Shown: positions 52,311-63,680 of the stretch, piece by piece
How the letters are laid out: every line of letters begins with the position of its first letter
Numbering within the stretch: the first letter of the stretch is position 1
NCBI GenBank assembly: GCA_029224185.1
Contig: CM055206.1
Span: 17,689,519-17,753,518, forward strand
Reading direction: 5' to 3'
Origin: Karalla daura
Lineage: Eukaryota; Chordata; Actinopteri; Chaetodontiformes; Leiognathidae
Length of the DNA: 64,000 bases
Translations under genes and position numbers: made by a program
The notes under the pieces: generated by a model
What the model was told of the DNA's origin: nothing
The model's database searches: none
The model's input: the letters and a program-made list of their open reading frames with translations, nothing else

Positions 52311-52857
52311 CTGTGTGTGCTCTGCTGCGGCCGGGCCTCATCCTACAGCTCGTTAGAGAGAAGTGAATAAAAGAGCTGATCTTTCATTCACAGACTGCGT
52401 CCTGGTCTGGTGTCTGTCTGGACGCAGACGTCTCGTCCTGTCCTCGTCCTGCACCATGCACCGCACACACACACACACACACGTCTCCTCAGACATGACT
52501 CCCAGGACCTCGCACACCATCTGATTGTGATTCCAGAGCTCATCCCACATTCACAGAGCGGACTACAATGGGAGGCTCACTTCCTAAACACACCAGCGAG
52601 AGGTTTTGAGAAGTTTTGATGTGTAAGTCATTATAGATGTGCATCATGGAGGAGCAGGGAGTGTAGAAGAGGAGCTGTAGCTCCAGCACATAACAGATCC
52701 TATATAGAGACACTGTACTGTCAGTTCTTCTGAGGAAAACCTGAATACTTGACAAAATTGTTTTTCATTTCTTAAGTGATTTTTCCTCAGATTTGGTCTT
52801 TTCATCTTCACATTTTGTTGCAGTGTCCTGACAGAGAAGCGCTCTGCTTCCTCTCAC

Positions 52858-53046
52858 CTTGAGGAAGACCTGCAGCTCCTGGGACTGTGTGCGCTGCAGG
52901 ACGTCCGGCTGCAGGTGCTTGAAGACGGCCACGCACACGTACACCTGGTAGTCCGGGCCCATCAGGACGCAGGTGGACACGTAGTGGCAGATCTCCGTCC
53001 AGTCCAGGTAGTTCCAGAAACACTGCGTCAGCCAGTGGAGGCACAT
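52858..53046 (-). CDS. tbc1d32: TBC1D32-like penultimate coding exon, TBC-domain core
   Basis: This is a 63-codon, phase 0-0 exon between acceptor CATCCTGCAG (ending at 53047) and donor AAG|GTGAGA (GT at 52857-52856). It starts MCLHWLTQCFWNYLDWTEIC and continues through GPDYQVYVCVAVFKHLQPD to QVFLK. The W-x-x-x-x-F...LDW-x-E-I pattern followed by a hydrophobic helix is the C-terminal half of a Rab-GAP TBC fold, where ordinary TBC proteins have the W...lriWD segment. The internal ATG at the exon start is coding sequence, not an initiator. The acceptor has a 100-bp (GT)n tract beginning 18 nt upstream with no adenine in it, so exon recognition may be unusual. Because the exon is symmetric, skipping would remove 63 residues without a frameshift. 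Confidence 0.85.
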
Positions 53047-53062
53047 CTGCAGGATGGGACAA

Positions 53063-53166
<104 letters not shown>

Positions 53167-53176
53167 TGTCACACAA

Positions 53177-53218
53177 GGCTGCTCCAAACCTTCCCAGGAT
53201 GCTCCAAACCTTCCCAGC
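53177..53218. repeat. Short tandem duplication
   Basis: GCTCCAAACCTTCCCAG occurs twice in tandem, 20 bp apart, just beyond the CA tract. Confidence 0.8.
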
Positions 53219-54454
53219 TGAGAGTTACATTCCTCTCAGCTGCATCCCAAGCAGGTGAAAGGGTGGAGGACCCCAATTATGTTTTAATATGAAGGATCTG
53301 CTGGCTGCCCCTGACAGATAATGGATGGTGTTGTGGAGGATTGTTCTTCTCCCTGCTAACAAATGAAATGTTGTGAGAGGCTCTCATCAACATTCAGAGC
53401 TCTCTGCACTTAAACCCTCTGAAGGCAAATCATTAATATTCCATCAGGAGAAATACTGATAATAGGCGTGAGGGAGAAACATTTGTTCTGAGTCTTTTTG
53501 TTTGTTAATTTTACTTTGATCTGCACCAATAATTACACTCGGTCCCACAGACTGAGGTTGAAGCGATGTCACTTCAGTGGAGTCGTGACGTTTAAGGGTC
53601 ACTAACGACGGAGCTGCTGGAGTCACGTGAGTCTGGAGAAGGTTTTAAGCAGATATCACACCGAGCATCTGCACCTGGGACGTGTGGCCAGGTGAAGCAG
53701 CAGCTCCATCCTGTCACTGGAAAACAACTTTGAAGAGAATCAGGGAAACAAAAAGCAGCTACAAACACACAGCTGTTATAGTCAAAAGCTGCAACCCAGG
53801 CTCCAGGTAGTCTGTCTCACACAGTCTTTCTGTGAGTGCTGTATCTGAGTGGTAATATAGTCAGAACTTTTGAGATAAGGTGAGAGAAGTACTTTATCCC
53901 TGAAGCAGCTGTGCAAGTTACAGCTGCTTTTACTTAACGTCACATTCACATTCACAACACACAACAAAATGTGACCAAGACATAACAGTAAGCCTGCTTC
54001 ACCAGAGCCAAGCTCATCAAACTCTTGACTGCACAAAATTATTCTTTTTTCATTATTACATTTCAGTTTATTTCCTCCTCATGAGCCTGACTGAGCCTTT
54101 CACCTTCTTTCATCTTGAAAAACTTTCACCTTGAAAGTTTTCGGTGAATAAAACTTGACACATAAAAATTGTCGGATGGAAAGTTTGATTCCAAAAAGGT
54201 GTAAATAATCTGGTCCAATCAGCCCGGCTGAACTAAACCTGTTCTTCTGCTCGAGGATGTCTATGGAAATGAGCTCTCATACGTGGCCTCTCGTTCACAT
54301 GGAAACATCATGTGACCTAGAATGAAGTAAAAACACTTTTACCTTGGTTTGGTCTGACAACACAGTCTAATCCTGGACAGAGATGTTTGAAAGCTCCAAT
54401 ATAACAGTCACTAAAGGGAACAGGTGAATCTGAACAAAGACCCAATGTAGCTGT

Positions 54455-56005
54455 GATGACTGAGAGTCTGCAGCAGTTTGTGGTGAACTGTCAGTGGCTC
54501 TGCTCCTGGTTCTTCCTCTGGTTCTTCCTCTGGTTCTTCCTCAACCTCTGGTCCTTCCTCAGGTTCATCCCCAGTCTCTGGTTCTTCCTCAGGTTCATCC
54601 CCAGTCTCTGGTTCTTCCTCTGGTTCCTCCTCAGTCTCTGGTTCCTCCTCAGGTTCCTCCTCAGTCTCTGGTTCCTCCTCAGGTTCCTCCTCAGTCTCTG
54701 GTTCCTCCTCAGGTTCTTCCTCAGTCTCTGGTTCCTCCTCTGGTTCCTCCTCAGTCTCTGGTTCCTCCTCAGGTTCTTCTTCAGTCTCTGGTTCCTCCTC
54801 TGGTTCCTCCTCAGGTTCTTCCTCAGTCTCTGGTTCCTCCTCAGGTTCCTCCTCAGTCTCTGGTTCCTCCTCAGGTTCTTCTTCAGTCTCTGGTTCCTCC
54901 TTAGGATCTTCCTCAGTCTCTGGTTCCTCCTCTGGTTCTTCCTCAGTCTCTGGTTCCTCCTCTGGTTCTTCCTCAGTCTCTGGTTCCTCCTCAGGTTCTT
55001 CCTCAGTCTCTGGTTCCTCCTCTGGTTCTTCCTCAACCTCTGGTCCTTCCTCAGGTTCATCCCCAGTCTCTGGTTCTTCCTCTGGTTCCTCCTCAGTCTC
55101 TGGTTCCTCCTCAGTCTCTGGTTCCTCCTCAGGTTCCTCCTCAGTCTCTGGTTCCTCCTCAGGTTCTTCCTCAGTCTCTGGTTCCTCCTCAGGTTCTTCT
55201 TCAGTCTCTGGTTCCTCCTCTGGTTCCTCCTCAGGTTCTTCCTCAGTCTCTGGTTCCTCCTCAGGTTCCTCCTCAGTCTCTGGTTCCTCCTCAGGTTCTT
55301 CTTCAGTCTCTGGTTCCTCCTTAGGATCTTCCTCAGTCTCTGGTTCCTCCTCTGGTTCTTCCTCAGTCTCTGGTTCCTCCTCTGGTTCTTCCTCAGTCTC
55401 TGGTTCCTCCTCAGGTTCTTCCTCAGTCTCTGGTTCCTCCTCAGGTTCTTCCTCAGTCTCTGGTTCCTCCTCAGGTTCTTCTTCAGTCTCTGGTTCCTCC
55501 TCTGGTTCCTCCTCAGGTTCTTCCTCAGTCTCTGGTTCCTCCTCAGGTTCCTCCTCAGTCTCTGGTTCCTCCTCAGGTTCTTCTTCAGTCTCTGGTTCCT
55601 CCTTAGGATCTTCCTCAGTCTCTGGTTCTTCCTCAGTCTCTGGTTCCTCCTCTGGTTCTTCCTCAGTCTCTGGTTCCTCCTCAGGTTCTTCCTCAGTCTC
55701 TGGTTCCTCCTCAGGTTCTTCCTCAGTCTCTGGTTCCTCCTCTGATTCTGCTCCAGTTACCACTTAGTGCAGGGGAACAAGCTAAGGAGCTACTCTTAGA
55801 AGGGAATGTGAAGTCATGTCGAGTCACATTAAGGTCACAAAGTCATGTAAAGTCACTTTATAAAGTCACTTCCTATAATTTAAGTGGCAGGGAAGACAAC
55901 CAATCGGAATGGTTCTGGTCAGAGACCTTAATATTCCCTGGATTGTAAAAAAGCATCTGAGGCATTTCTGACCTATTGAACCATCCCAGGCCTCTAGAGA
56001 AACAG
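54455..56005 (-). mobile_element. Dispersed repeat copy with minisatellite array 4, inside a TBC1D32-like intron
   Basis: The left flank carries GACTGAGAGTCTGCAGCAGTTT, identical to the reverse complement of the array 3 far flank. To the right of the array are CTCCAGTTACCACTTAGTGCAGGGGAACAAGCT, repeated AAGTCATGT/AAGTCAC motifs (55811-55870) and GACAACCAATCGGAA (the reversed CTCTGATTGGTTGTC of the 6.3-kb copy). The reversed GCATCTGAGG of the internal part follows, near 55953. It lies in the 5.9-kb intron between coding exons, in sense with respect to the array orientation but opposite in head-to-array order. Confidence 0.65.
54505..55748. repeat. 30-bp minisatellite array 4 (largest, with higher-order repeats)
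   Basis: About 1,244 bp, roughly 41 units of the 30-bp repeat. Rare units recur at regular distances. The TTAGGATCTTCC variant appears near 54900, 55320 and 55605; the ACCTCTGGTCCTTCC...TTCATCCCCAG variant appears near 54543 and 55035. This indicates block duplications of about 420, 285 and 492 bp on top of unit amplification. Open frames of 430-450 codons on both strands are a by-product of the stop-free 30-bp unit. Confidence 0.93.
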
Positions 56006-56711
56006 GTTTGCATTCAGTTAAATTCTATGGGATCTAACCTGAAGTTGCACATCTGCTGAGTTAGGAGTCACTGTTTCCTTCATGTGCTGACTCTGCTGTG
56101 TCGACTGTCTGGGCAGCATCTCCCAGCCTCCAGCAGCACCTCAACACTGAGCTGAGCTCAGGGGACGAGGAGTCTCGTCTACATGTCTGTCTGAGACAAG
56201 TTTTCCCTGTAACCTCAGTTTCCCTTCAAGTGAAAAAACAAAAACTAAATCCAGAGTTCAAAAGGTGCATCTTTTGTAATCACAAACATTTCAGAGCTTA
56301 TTTTGCAACACACCTCCACTCGAGGTGCGTTTAGCCCGCGGAGACGTTATTACTGGCTGTTGAAGGCTCTGATGTGATGAAATTGCACCATTTGAGTCTT
56401 TATGGAGTTTTATGGAGGCATGACGGGCAGAGCGAGCGAGGTTTCAGCCGTTTTCATCAAGGCTGCGTGGAGAGCGGAGCTGGACACGGCGAGGGAGCGT
56501 AAACACCACGCACAGCGAGGCTGATGGAGCCGGCGGCTCCGCCCGCCTCTCAGACCCAGACGGTCATTAGAAGAAGACGTCTGATTGATGCTGAGACGCT
56601 TATGGAGCTTAATGACACACATCCAGGAGACTTTGATTCATCCTGAAGGAAATCCTGGTGCCAGAGCTCCCATACAGGTGGATGGGTATAAAGATCTTAA
56701 AAAGCAGATGT

Positions 56712-56760
56712 GCAATAAAATATCCATTTATTAGTCCCACAATGGGGAAATTCACAAAAA
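56712..56760 (-). mobile_element. Probable LINE 3' tail in an intron
   Basis: TAAAATATCCATTTATTAGTCCCACAATGGGGAAATTCAC is the reverse of the same kind of 3' end as at 7765. Possible weaker relatives lie at 18302-18330 (GAATAGAGTAGAAATCCTTTATCGTCC) and 53893-53920. Confidence 0.45.
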
Positions 56761-56905
56761 AACTTCAAAGAAAGTGAGATAAGCTCCTCAGAGTGCACAT
56801 AATGGAGACATTTACGAGCATGGCATTGATCATGATGAATATAAATGGTACTGTGTGTGATATTGTGTTTGCTCTGAGGGCCTAGCTGTACCACATGCAG
56901 TACAG

Positions 56906-56906
<1 letters not shown>

Positions 56907-56970
<64 letters not shown>
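56907..56970. repeat. (TG)n microsatellite
   Basis: A pure run of about 32 units inside an intron. Confidence 0.96.
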
Positions 56971-56972
<2 letters not shown>

Positions 56973-57874
56973 CCTCCAGATGTTCCTCCCTCAGGGGGGA
57001 GGAGGCTTCAGACGCCTCTCCAGCGTTCCTGGTTAATGCTTTGCTACGATGGCTGGCTCCGAGGCTGCGGGAGCCTCGCCACCTTTATGTTGAGACAACA
57101 AAGGTGTGCTAACGAGGGCCAGAGCCTCGCCTCCTCCTCCGCTCACGCTGGAGGAAACACATGAACCTGCTAACGTGTGTGTTGGGACTGAAAAACAAGC
57201 GCAGACATGCGTCACGTTATCTACCAGGAGACTAGGAGCTGTACAACCATTCAAGGTCTGTCCAAGACCTCCTTCACCTCCCTTCCTCACTCATCCTCAT
57301 CCTGTCCTCATCCCAGTTTACATTCAACACGGTTAGTCAGGTGTAGATTCACCAGGTTCATATGGATGCTGTTCCTGTTCCTCCCGTCCACATACAGTAT
57401 GTGGATGGGAGAGACGGGAGTTAATTTCAACACCTCTTTCAGACTTCTTAAAGACCTCCCAAAAACACTGTCTGACCTTAGGTCACAACAAACCCTGACT
57501 CAGTTATTCACCACAAACACACCAGACCTAATGCAGTCAGCTTCAATACTATCAAAATAGAAAGCACAGCTTGACTTTTAATACCTTTTAAGATTTTTAA
57601 AGATCCTGCTCCTTGACTTTCCAGAGATGGACGTTATCAGAGCTTCTTCAATGTTGCTCTCCTAGCAGCTGCTGTTCTCCTTCCTTCTACTTCCTCACAT
57701 GTGACCGGCTCCCTCACAAACTATCGATCGACTGATCAGGAAAATGGTCAGAGATTTGTGGGCTAATCGCAGGTCGGAGCCATCATTTGTTGTTGCCTTG
57801 AACTCCTTGTTTCTAATTTGAGCCACGCCTCGGTTTATAGGGTGTTTCTCCTTTAGCTCACACAGGTCACAGCT

Positions 57875-57876
<2 letters not shown>

Positions 57877-57963
<87 letters not shown>

Positions 57964-58026
57964 TTCTCAAGACTGTCAAAATCCATCTGCCGAACGTTTA
58001 AGCATTTGAAACACAAGCCTGCTCCT

Positions 58027-58066
<40 letters not shown>

Positions 58067-58079
58067 ACACACACACAGA
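57877..58079. repeat. Two (CA)n microsatellites
   Basis: CA at 57877-57961 and 58029-58079 in the same orientation, the second with one TA. Confidence 0.95.
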
Positions 58080-58515
58080 CAACCTCTACTGTATGAATGT
58101 CAGAGGTGTATAATGCTCCGTTTGCTGCTGCTTCGTCAGCCTTTCAGAGCTGGAACTTTGCGGAGACATTTCTCTGCTCCGGCTGAGGAGCAGGTGCCCG
58201 TTATCGCCTCGAGGAGCCGAGCTGAATGCTAACGTGTTGACTTGGCCCCTGAGACGCAGGATCGCATCTTTGATTGTAATGCGCGGGCTCTTGCGAGCAT
58301 CATATGAGCTCAGGTATCAGCTGCAGACACACGGCAGACAGGATGAGACGTGAGAAGATTCAAGGTGAAGCAGCATGTTTTTTTCTCTTTTTCCCTCGTT
58401 GTTTGTGTCTAAGGAAGTCGTGATGCAAAGATCTAACTTTGAGCAGCTCCGCCGGTTCAATGTCAAAGCTCTGTTTCGGTATATGCAGTCAAAGGGAAGT
58501 CCTTTATCATTTATC

Positions 58516-58716
<201 letters not shown>

Positions 58717-58947
58717 TCCATCCTTTTCCAACATGAAGAGACTTCAAAGTATGAGGCTGCAGGACACAGTGCATGTGGTGTGGGTGATTTACTGAACAAT
58801 AAAAGCTGGATGAATCTGTGTGAAGGAGATGACTCATGTTCCTCTTGTTCTAAACCTCCTGTCCTGTGGATTATCTCTCAGAGCTCAGCTTGTGGAGCGT
58901 TGCTCTGGCTTCCAGCTGTGGCGAGGTGACGCTGGCTCGGTCCGTAC

Positions 58948-59088
58948 CTGTGATGGTGTGAAGCCAGACATCCTGAAGGCCGAGTGCACCAGAGGAACTT
59001 CAGCCTTGAGCAGCATCTCCACGTAGTGAGCCGTGCACCAGTAGACCGGGGGGACGCCAGACGCAGCCACAGCTGCAGGAACATGGAC
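58948..59088 (-). CDS. tbc1d32: TBC1D32-like coding exon, TBC domain middle part
   Basis: This is a 47-codon, phase 0-0 exon. The acceptor is TTGTCCTTGCAG (ending at 59089) and the donor is CAG|GTACGG (GT at 58947-58946). It encodes VHVPAAVAASGVPPVYWCTA, then HYVEMLLKAEVPLVHSAFRM and SGFTPSQ, and joins in frame to MCLHWLTQ of the exon at 52858-53046. The segment EMLLKAEVPLVHSAFRMSGFTPSQ matches the TBC-family helix pattern in which a leucine-rich helix is followed by a G-x-x-P-S turn. The 5.9-kb intron separating it from the next exon carries the largest minisatellite of the window. A fragment of the dispersed repeat family lies about 60 bp upstream, at 59148-59300. Confidence 0.83.
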
Positions 59089-59531
59089 CTGCAAGGACAA
59101 AGAGCTGCCGCTTTACAGGAGAACAGCTGGATGAGGGCTTTATCCTGGTCCTCTGGTGTTATCATAGAAGATGAGGAGAACCGGTTTACATATTGTTTTA
59201 CAGCCCTTTTCCAACCCTCGTTCGGTCGTTTCCAACCCTCGTTTCTGCACAGACCTGGCGCCCTTCCATGCCTCATCTGGATATATTCATATATGAATGA
59301 GGACGTGACGATGTCTTCTCTACATCTTAGGCTAAGAATGTGTGAACAAAGGTAAGGTAAGGTAAAAGCTGCTTCATTCCAGGTCTCCTTCAGCAGAGCT
59401 CCAGGATTATTGGAGTAAATGAGGATCAAAATCACTTGAATCACGATACAGAGTCTGAGAAAGAAGTCTGTCTTCTGCAGCTTTTATTTTGAGTAATGGC
59501 TACAGAAACTGGCTGCTGCCCAGGTCTATAT

Positions 59532-59563
<32 letters not shown>

Positions 59564-60584
59564 TTAATTTGCTGCAGCCTCTTAATTATTCGCGCCCCTC
59601 CACTTTGCCGTGGTATCGACCACTTCGACCAGGCTGTGCGGTCGGGGGCCAGGCGGCTGAGATCCGCCAGCGTCAGACATTGTGTGGAGTCTAAATCGAG
59701 GCCTAATTGACTTTGACTGGAGACGAGGAGATGACAGAGGTGGGCGGGATGATGGCGAGGCTTAATCTCAGCCGCACACACCTACCCCACAATTTAGAGT
59801 GATTGAAACTAAACCTGTTCTCCCGATGTGAACTGCTCCTCTCACTCTCTCATTCCTCAGCCGTTCCGCTCTCGTTTGTCTTCTTCAGTCAGTCGGCAGA
59901 AGCATCCTGTTCTGTTCTGTTTCTCACTGTGATGAAAGACTAAGACTCGAGGTCGAGAGTCATTATGTGAAGAAACATTAGGACTCATCAGCACCATCGT
60001 TTCTCACGTTTGGCCTGGGATCAGCTGTGACTGTTGCTCTGCAGAGTGGCAGGAGCAGACTAGAAGTCCACTTGTAATCAGGGACATGGAGCCAGCTGAT
60101 CCAGATGTGACAGACCCGGCTGGAGGGTGTGTCACATCTGGGAACCCAGCCTCGGGCTGCAGGACGACATGGGAGGCTGGCCCACATTTAGCACTACATG
60201 CAACGTTCCTCATCTCACATTTACATTCTGCTACTTTTATCTCATCCCTCGTTTTTTTTGTGGTTTTTTTTTGTTTTTTTTGAAGCAATCTGGTAAAGAG
60301 GTGAACGCTGTGACTCTCGACAGACCAGAATAGCAGCACATTACAGAGAGAGCACATGGTGATTGGAGCCTTTCAGTTTTCTGCTTTGTTGAAATTCTAA
60401 AGTGCAGAATTGCTGCACGTTTAAAGTGGACCTGGAGTGAAAAGATGTTTGTAACTCAGAAATCTATCTATCCATCTATCCACCTATCTATCATCCCACC
60501 CATCCATCCGATTCTCCACCTTTTCCTTATTCTATTTATTGACTTGTTTTATGTAAAGCTTCTGCGTGATATGGGCAGACTCAC
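59089..60584 (-). other. Intron of the TBC1D32-like gene
   Basis: A 1.5-kb phase-0 intron (donor GTGAGT, acceptor TTGTCCTTGCAG) with one diverged dispersed-repeat copy and a short TG run at 59528-59562. Confidence 0.78.
59148..59300 (+). mobile_element. Dispersed repeat copy, diverged, in a TBC1D32-like intron
   Basis: It shows TCCTCTGGTGTTATCATAGAAG (head), TTTTACAGCCC, and CTGCACAGACCTGGCGCCCTTCCATGCCTCATCTGGAT (middle). Inside, a 20-bp unit TTTCCAACCCTCGTT is duplicated at 59207-59243. Confidence 0.5.
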
Positions 60585-60739
60585 AGAGTTGTGTATCCTG
60601 GCCGGCCAGATGAAGGCGGAGCTGAGCAGCGAGGACAGCTGCAGCAGCAGGCTGAGCGAGCGCTGCGGCTCCCCGGCCATGAGCAGGAAGACGGTGGAGA
60701 CGAGCCAGTCGTGGCCCGGATACTCGTCCTGCTGAGAGG
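60585..60739 (-). CDS. tbc1d32: TBC1D32-like coding exon (first one visible; 5' part outside window)
   Basis: This is the most 5' exon of the gene that I can support. The donor is AACTCT|GTGAGT (GT at 60584-60583). Two acceptors are possible: CTCCTCCTCCTGCAG before 60739, or TCTCAGCAG before 60728. The latter gives an exact phase-0, 48-codon exon starting DEYPGHDWLVSTVFLLMAGE; the former has the better pyrimidine tract. It continues PQRSLSLLLQLSSLLSSAFI to WPARIHNS and joins in frame to VHVPAAV. The leucine-rich helix and the HDW motif fit TBC1D32 as I recall it. No classical IxxDxxR arginine-finger motif is visible in any of the four exons. Upstream exons were sought to 64,000 and none could be supported. 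Confidence 0.75.
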
Positions 60740-60960
60740 CTGCAGGAGGAGGAGGAGTTAAGGAGGGACACACCTGGAGGAGGAGGAGGTCTCAGTGGAG
60801 GAGCAGTAATCGTCCTCTCTGATTTGACTTGGCAGATATTTTCAGGCAACAGCGGGTGCTAATGAATCAACTCAAAGTGCAGAATTAGCCAGACAAATAT
60901 TACGTCTCCGAGCCCAAACGGAGCCGGTTTTGTTTACGTTGCGGTGGATTTGCAGAGATT

Positions 60961-60995
60961 GGGGGGGACGGGGGGGGGGGGGGGGGGGGGGGGGG
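60961..60995. repeat. Poly-G tract
   Basis: 35 bases of G on plus interrupted by one AC pair. It is able to form G-quadruplexes, and in the transcribed sense it is a C tract about 220 nt upstream of the exon at 60585-60739. Confidence 0.9.
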
Positions 60996-61137
60996 CTCTG
61001 TGTGTCTGTTAAATAAAGCGTTGAGATAAAACCACTTTACTGTCAGCTGGCACCACGGAGCGACTAATGCTGCGACACTCAATTAACCCTGATACAGCAG
61101 ACCATTATCTCATAACAGAGGAGCAGCCTGCACAGCC

Positions 61138-61712
61138 AGCACCCAGCATCCAGCATCCAGCATCCAGCATCCAGCACCCAGCATCCAGCACCCAGCATCC
61201 AGCATCCTGCATCCAGCACCCAGCACCCAGCATCCAGCATCCAGCACCCAGCATCCACCACCCAGCATCCAGCACCCAGCATCCAGCATCCTGCATCCAG
61301 CACCCAGCATCCAGCATCCTGCATCCAGCACCCAGCATCCAGCATCCAGCATCCAGCACCCAGCACCCAGCACCCAGCATCCAGCACCCAGCATCCAGCA
61401 TCCTGCATCCAGCACCCAGCATCCAGCATCCAGCATCCAGCACCCAGCACCCAGCACCCAGCATCCACAGCCAGCATCCAGCATCCAGCATCCAGCATCC
61501 AGCATCCAGCACCCAGCATCCAGCACCCAGCATCCAGCACCCAGCATCCAGCACCCAGCATCCACAGCCAGCATCCAGCATCCAGCATCCAGCACCCAGC
61601 ATCCAGCACCCAGCATCCACCACCCAGCATCCAGCATCCAGCATCCAGCATCCAGCATCCAGCATCCAGCATCCAGCATCCAGCATCCAGCACCCAGCAT
61701 CCACAGCCAGCA
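61138..61712. repeat. 7-bp minisatellite (CCAGCAT/CCAGCAC)n
   Basis: About 575 bp, roughly 80 copies of a heptamer in two main forms, CCAGCAT and CCAGCAC. Sparse CCTGCAT, CCACCAC and CCACAGC variants recur in blocks (CCTGCAT-containing blocks near 61205, 61289, 61317 and 61402; CCACAGC near 61469, 61562 and 61701). The heptamer lacks stops in all frames, giving several overlapping low-complexity open frames on both strands that should not be read as genes. Confidence 0.93.
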
Positions 61713-61798
61713 TCCAGCCTCTGTCTGCACTGTCAGCCTGTGGATTCAGGAGATGGAGAACGCCTGAAACACACCACTGGCAATATGTTCTGTTACTG

Positions 61799-62310
61799 TT
61801 CACATATTCAGTTCAAGTGACTCAGCCACTGCAAGGTCAGCGCTCGGCCTCCAGGGTCACATCTCTCTCTCTCTCCCACCTTGAGTGGCCTTATTAATGC
61901 TGTGGAGCGAATGGCTGCACGTTATAATTTAACTATCTGTTACAGATATTTTACCAGTTCAGTCTCCTCCTCTGGGCTCACCATCCCATCTTGTCTGAAG
62001 TGAACTGGTCATGTGACCCGCCTAGGTTACATCAAGTGATGCCTGAGTGCAAAAAAAAAGTGTTTTCATCAGTTTTGAAAAACACTTTTTCTGTATATCG
62101 ATACCTCTAAAAAACACCTCATGAGACATAAAAATGTTTCAAATGTGCCCAGTTTTTTACTCCACTAATGAGATTTTGCCATATCTCCATGGGAGCTGCA
62201 GAGGCACCTAGTGCTAGACCACTTAGTTGTGTGCTCTGCGTACATTTTAAGGACTTCAGCAAGCTGAAACCAGACCTGTGGAACACTGTGAACCTGCTGC
62301 ATCTTAACTG
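61799..62310. repeat. Degenerate tandem duplication, unit 1
   Basis: Three blocks in order: A (ATTCAGTTCAAGTGACTCAGCCACTGCAAGGTC...GGCCTCCAGGGTC, 61806-61859), B (GGTCATGTGACC...TGCCTGAGTGCAAAAAA, near 62007-62060), and C (GAAACCAGACCTGTGGAACACTGTGAACCTGCTGCATCT, near 62267-62305). The same blocks in the same order recur to the right. Confidence 0.65.
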
Positions 62311-62341
62311 TGTGAATCCACTGTTGTTTTGTTGTTGTTCA

Positions 62342-62691
62342 AGTATTCAGCTAACGTGACTCAGCCACGACAAGGTCGGCAGCTTGGCCTCCAGGGTCGC
62401 ATCATATCACACAGCTCTCCCTCTCCCCATCCCTCTCTCTCTCCTCTCTCTCTCCATCCATCCCTCTCTCTTCTCTCTCTCTCCATCCCTCTCTCTCTCT
62501 CTCTCTCTCTCTGAGAGCATCTCGAGTGGCTTCATTCATTGGGACTCTGGAGGATTTACTCTGCAGGTTTGGATTCATTTAGCGAGCTTTATTCTGATGG
62601 CGCTGGAAGTGAGCGGCTGCACTGATATGCAGCTCTGCGTCCTGCTCCACGAGAACTGTGCAGAGATTACACTCCAGTAAACAACCCCGGG

Positions 62692-62748
<57 letters not shown>

Positions 62749-63680
62749 CTTTGTCTTTCTGCTGAGCCGCCCTCTTTTGAATAATTCGAAGCTTTAACTT
62801 TTGTTTAGGTGGAAACGCACAGAAGGCATTTGCATTTTGCCCTTGAAACAGTCTCTAGACTGTTTGTAATGTTTGTGAGCCATGAAAACACACTTCACCA
62901 GGTCTGTTTCAGTCAGACTGGAGGCTCCGAGGTGCCTCGGTCTGACCCTTCCATCATGGCTAACTCTCTTCAGACAGGGACAGACCAACCTTGTCTGCTT
63001 TCAGCAAACTAATGTCAAAACAGAATTTGGAACGATGTAGAATGATATATAAAGCAGTTTGATCCACTACCATCCAAACAGACATCTCTCAACCAAGCTT
63101 ATTAGTAATTGAACTGGACAGATCTAAAAGCTCTTCTAGCGTGATATAAATCTGGGGTTTGGAATATAAGTAATATGTGAGTGGGAATGAATGGGAGGTG
63201 GTCTTGCATGTCTGTGTGTGTGAGTACTTTTCATGATGGACTTCTTAACTTGTTTCTGACTGATTTATTGCTGGTTTGAACCAGTGTTTCTGTATGTTTA
63301 TCCTACAGTTTGTGTCATTTCACAAAAAAGACTTGACTAGACAATTCCTCTAAACTTTGGCTAAAGTACAATTGCTACTTGCAGGTGTGTGTCTTTCATG
63401 TGAGCTGGAATCTTCTAGTCTAATTCCAAGACAAAGCTCATTTGGTCATGTGACCCTGATGTCATGTTATGTGATGTCTGAATGCAAAAAAAACTGTTTC
63501 CATTACACTTTTGTGTTAAACTTCTACATCAGCATGTCAAAAGAATGATATTTGAGATATTTGAGAGGTTATCTGATACTGAGACCACGCAGTGATGTGT
63601 GTCCTGGTTACATTATACAGGATGTCCCCTGAAATCAGACCTATGAACCACTGGAAACCTGCTGCATCTACGCTGCATAT
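62342..63680. repeat. Degenerate tandem duplication, unit 2
   Basis: Block A recurs at 62342-62400, block B at about 63447-63500 (GGTCATGTGACCCTGATGTC...TGTCTGAATGCAAAAAAAACTG) and block C at about 63637-63671 (GAAATCAGACCTATGAACCACTGGAAACCTGCTGCATCT). The A-B interval is about 900 bp longer than in unit 1, through deletion in unit 1 and/or insertion here. Part of the extra DNA aligns (CGAGTGGC...GAGCGGCTGCAC), so a deletion in unit 1 is at least partly responsible. Confidence 0.6.
62694..62745. repeat. (CA)n microsatellite
   Basis: A pure run of about 26 units. CT-rich runs lie at 62425-62513 and a CA run at 63926-63958. Confidence 0.95.

Larger units (their letters stand above)
49239..52857 (-). 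other. Last intron of the TBC1D32-like gene
   Basis: A 3.6-kb phase-0 intron with donor GTGAGA and acceptor CCTGCAG, containing several microsatellites. No additional exon is needed to keep the frame. Confidence 0.75.

Noticed and set aside
54411..55763. Open frames of 450 and 430 codons (Glu/Pro-rich and Leu/Phe-rich) as genes
   Set aside because: They arise from a stop-free 30-bp minisatellite, are open on both strands, and recur at four repeat loci with no promoter, splice or conserved-domain context.
61138..61712. CRISPR array
   Set aside because: Direct repeats are contiguous heptamers without unique spacers, and the DNA is eukaryotic.
61079..61897. Overlapping frames over the heptamer repeat as Cys- or His-rich proteins
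   Set aside because: A 7-bp unit without stops keeps three frames open; composition is purely repetitive.
62580..62690. Minus-strand short frame as a further coding exon
   Set aside because: No donor in phase before the stop, and the segment belongs to the degenerate duplication.
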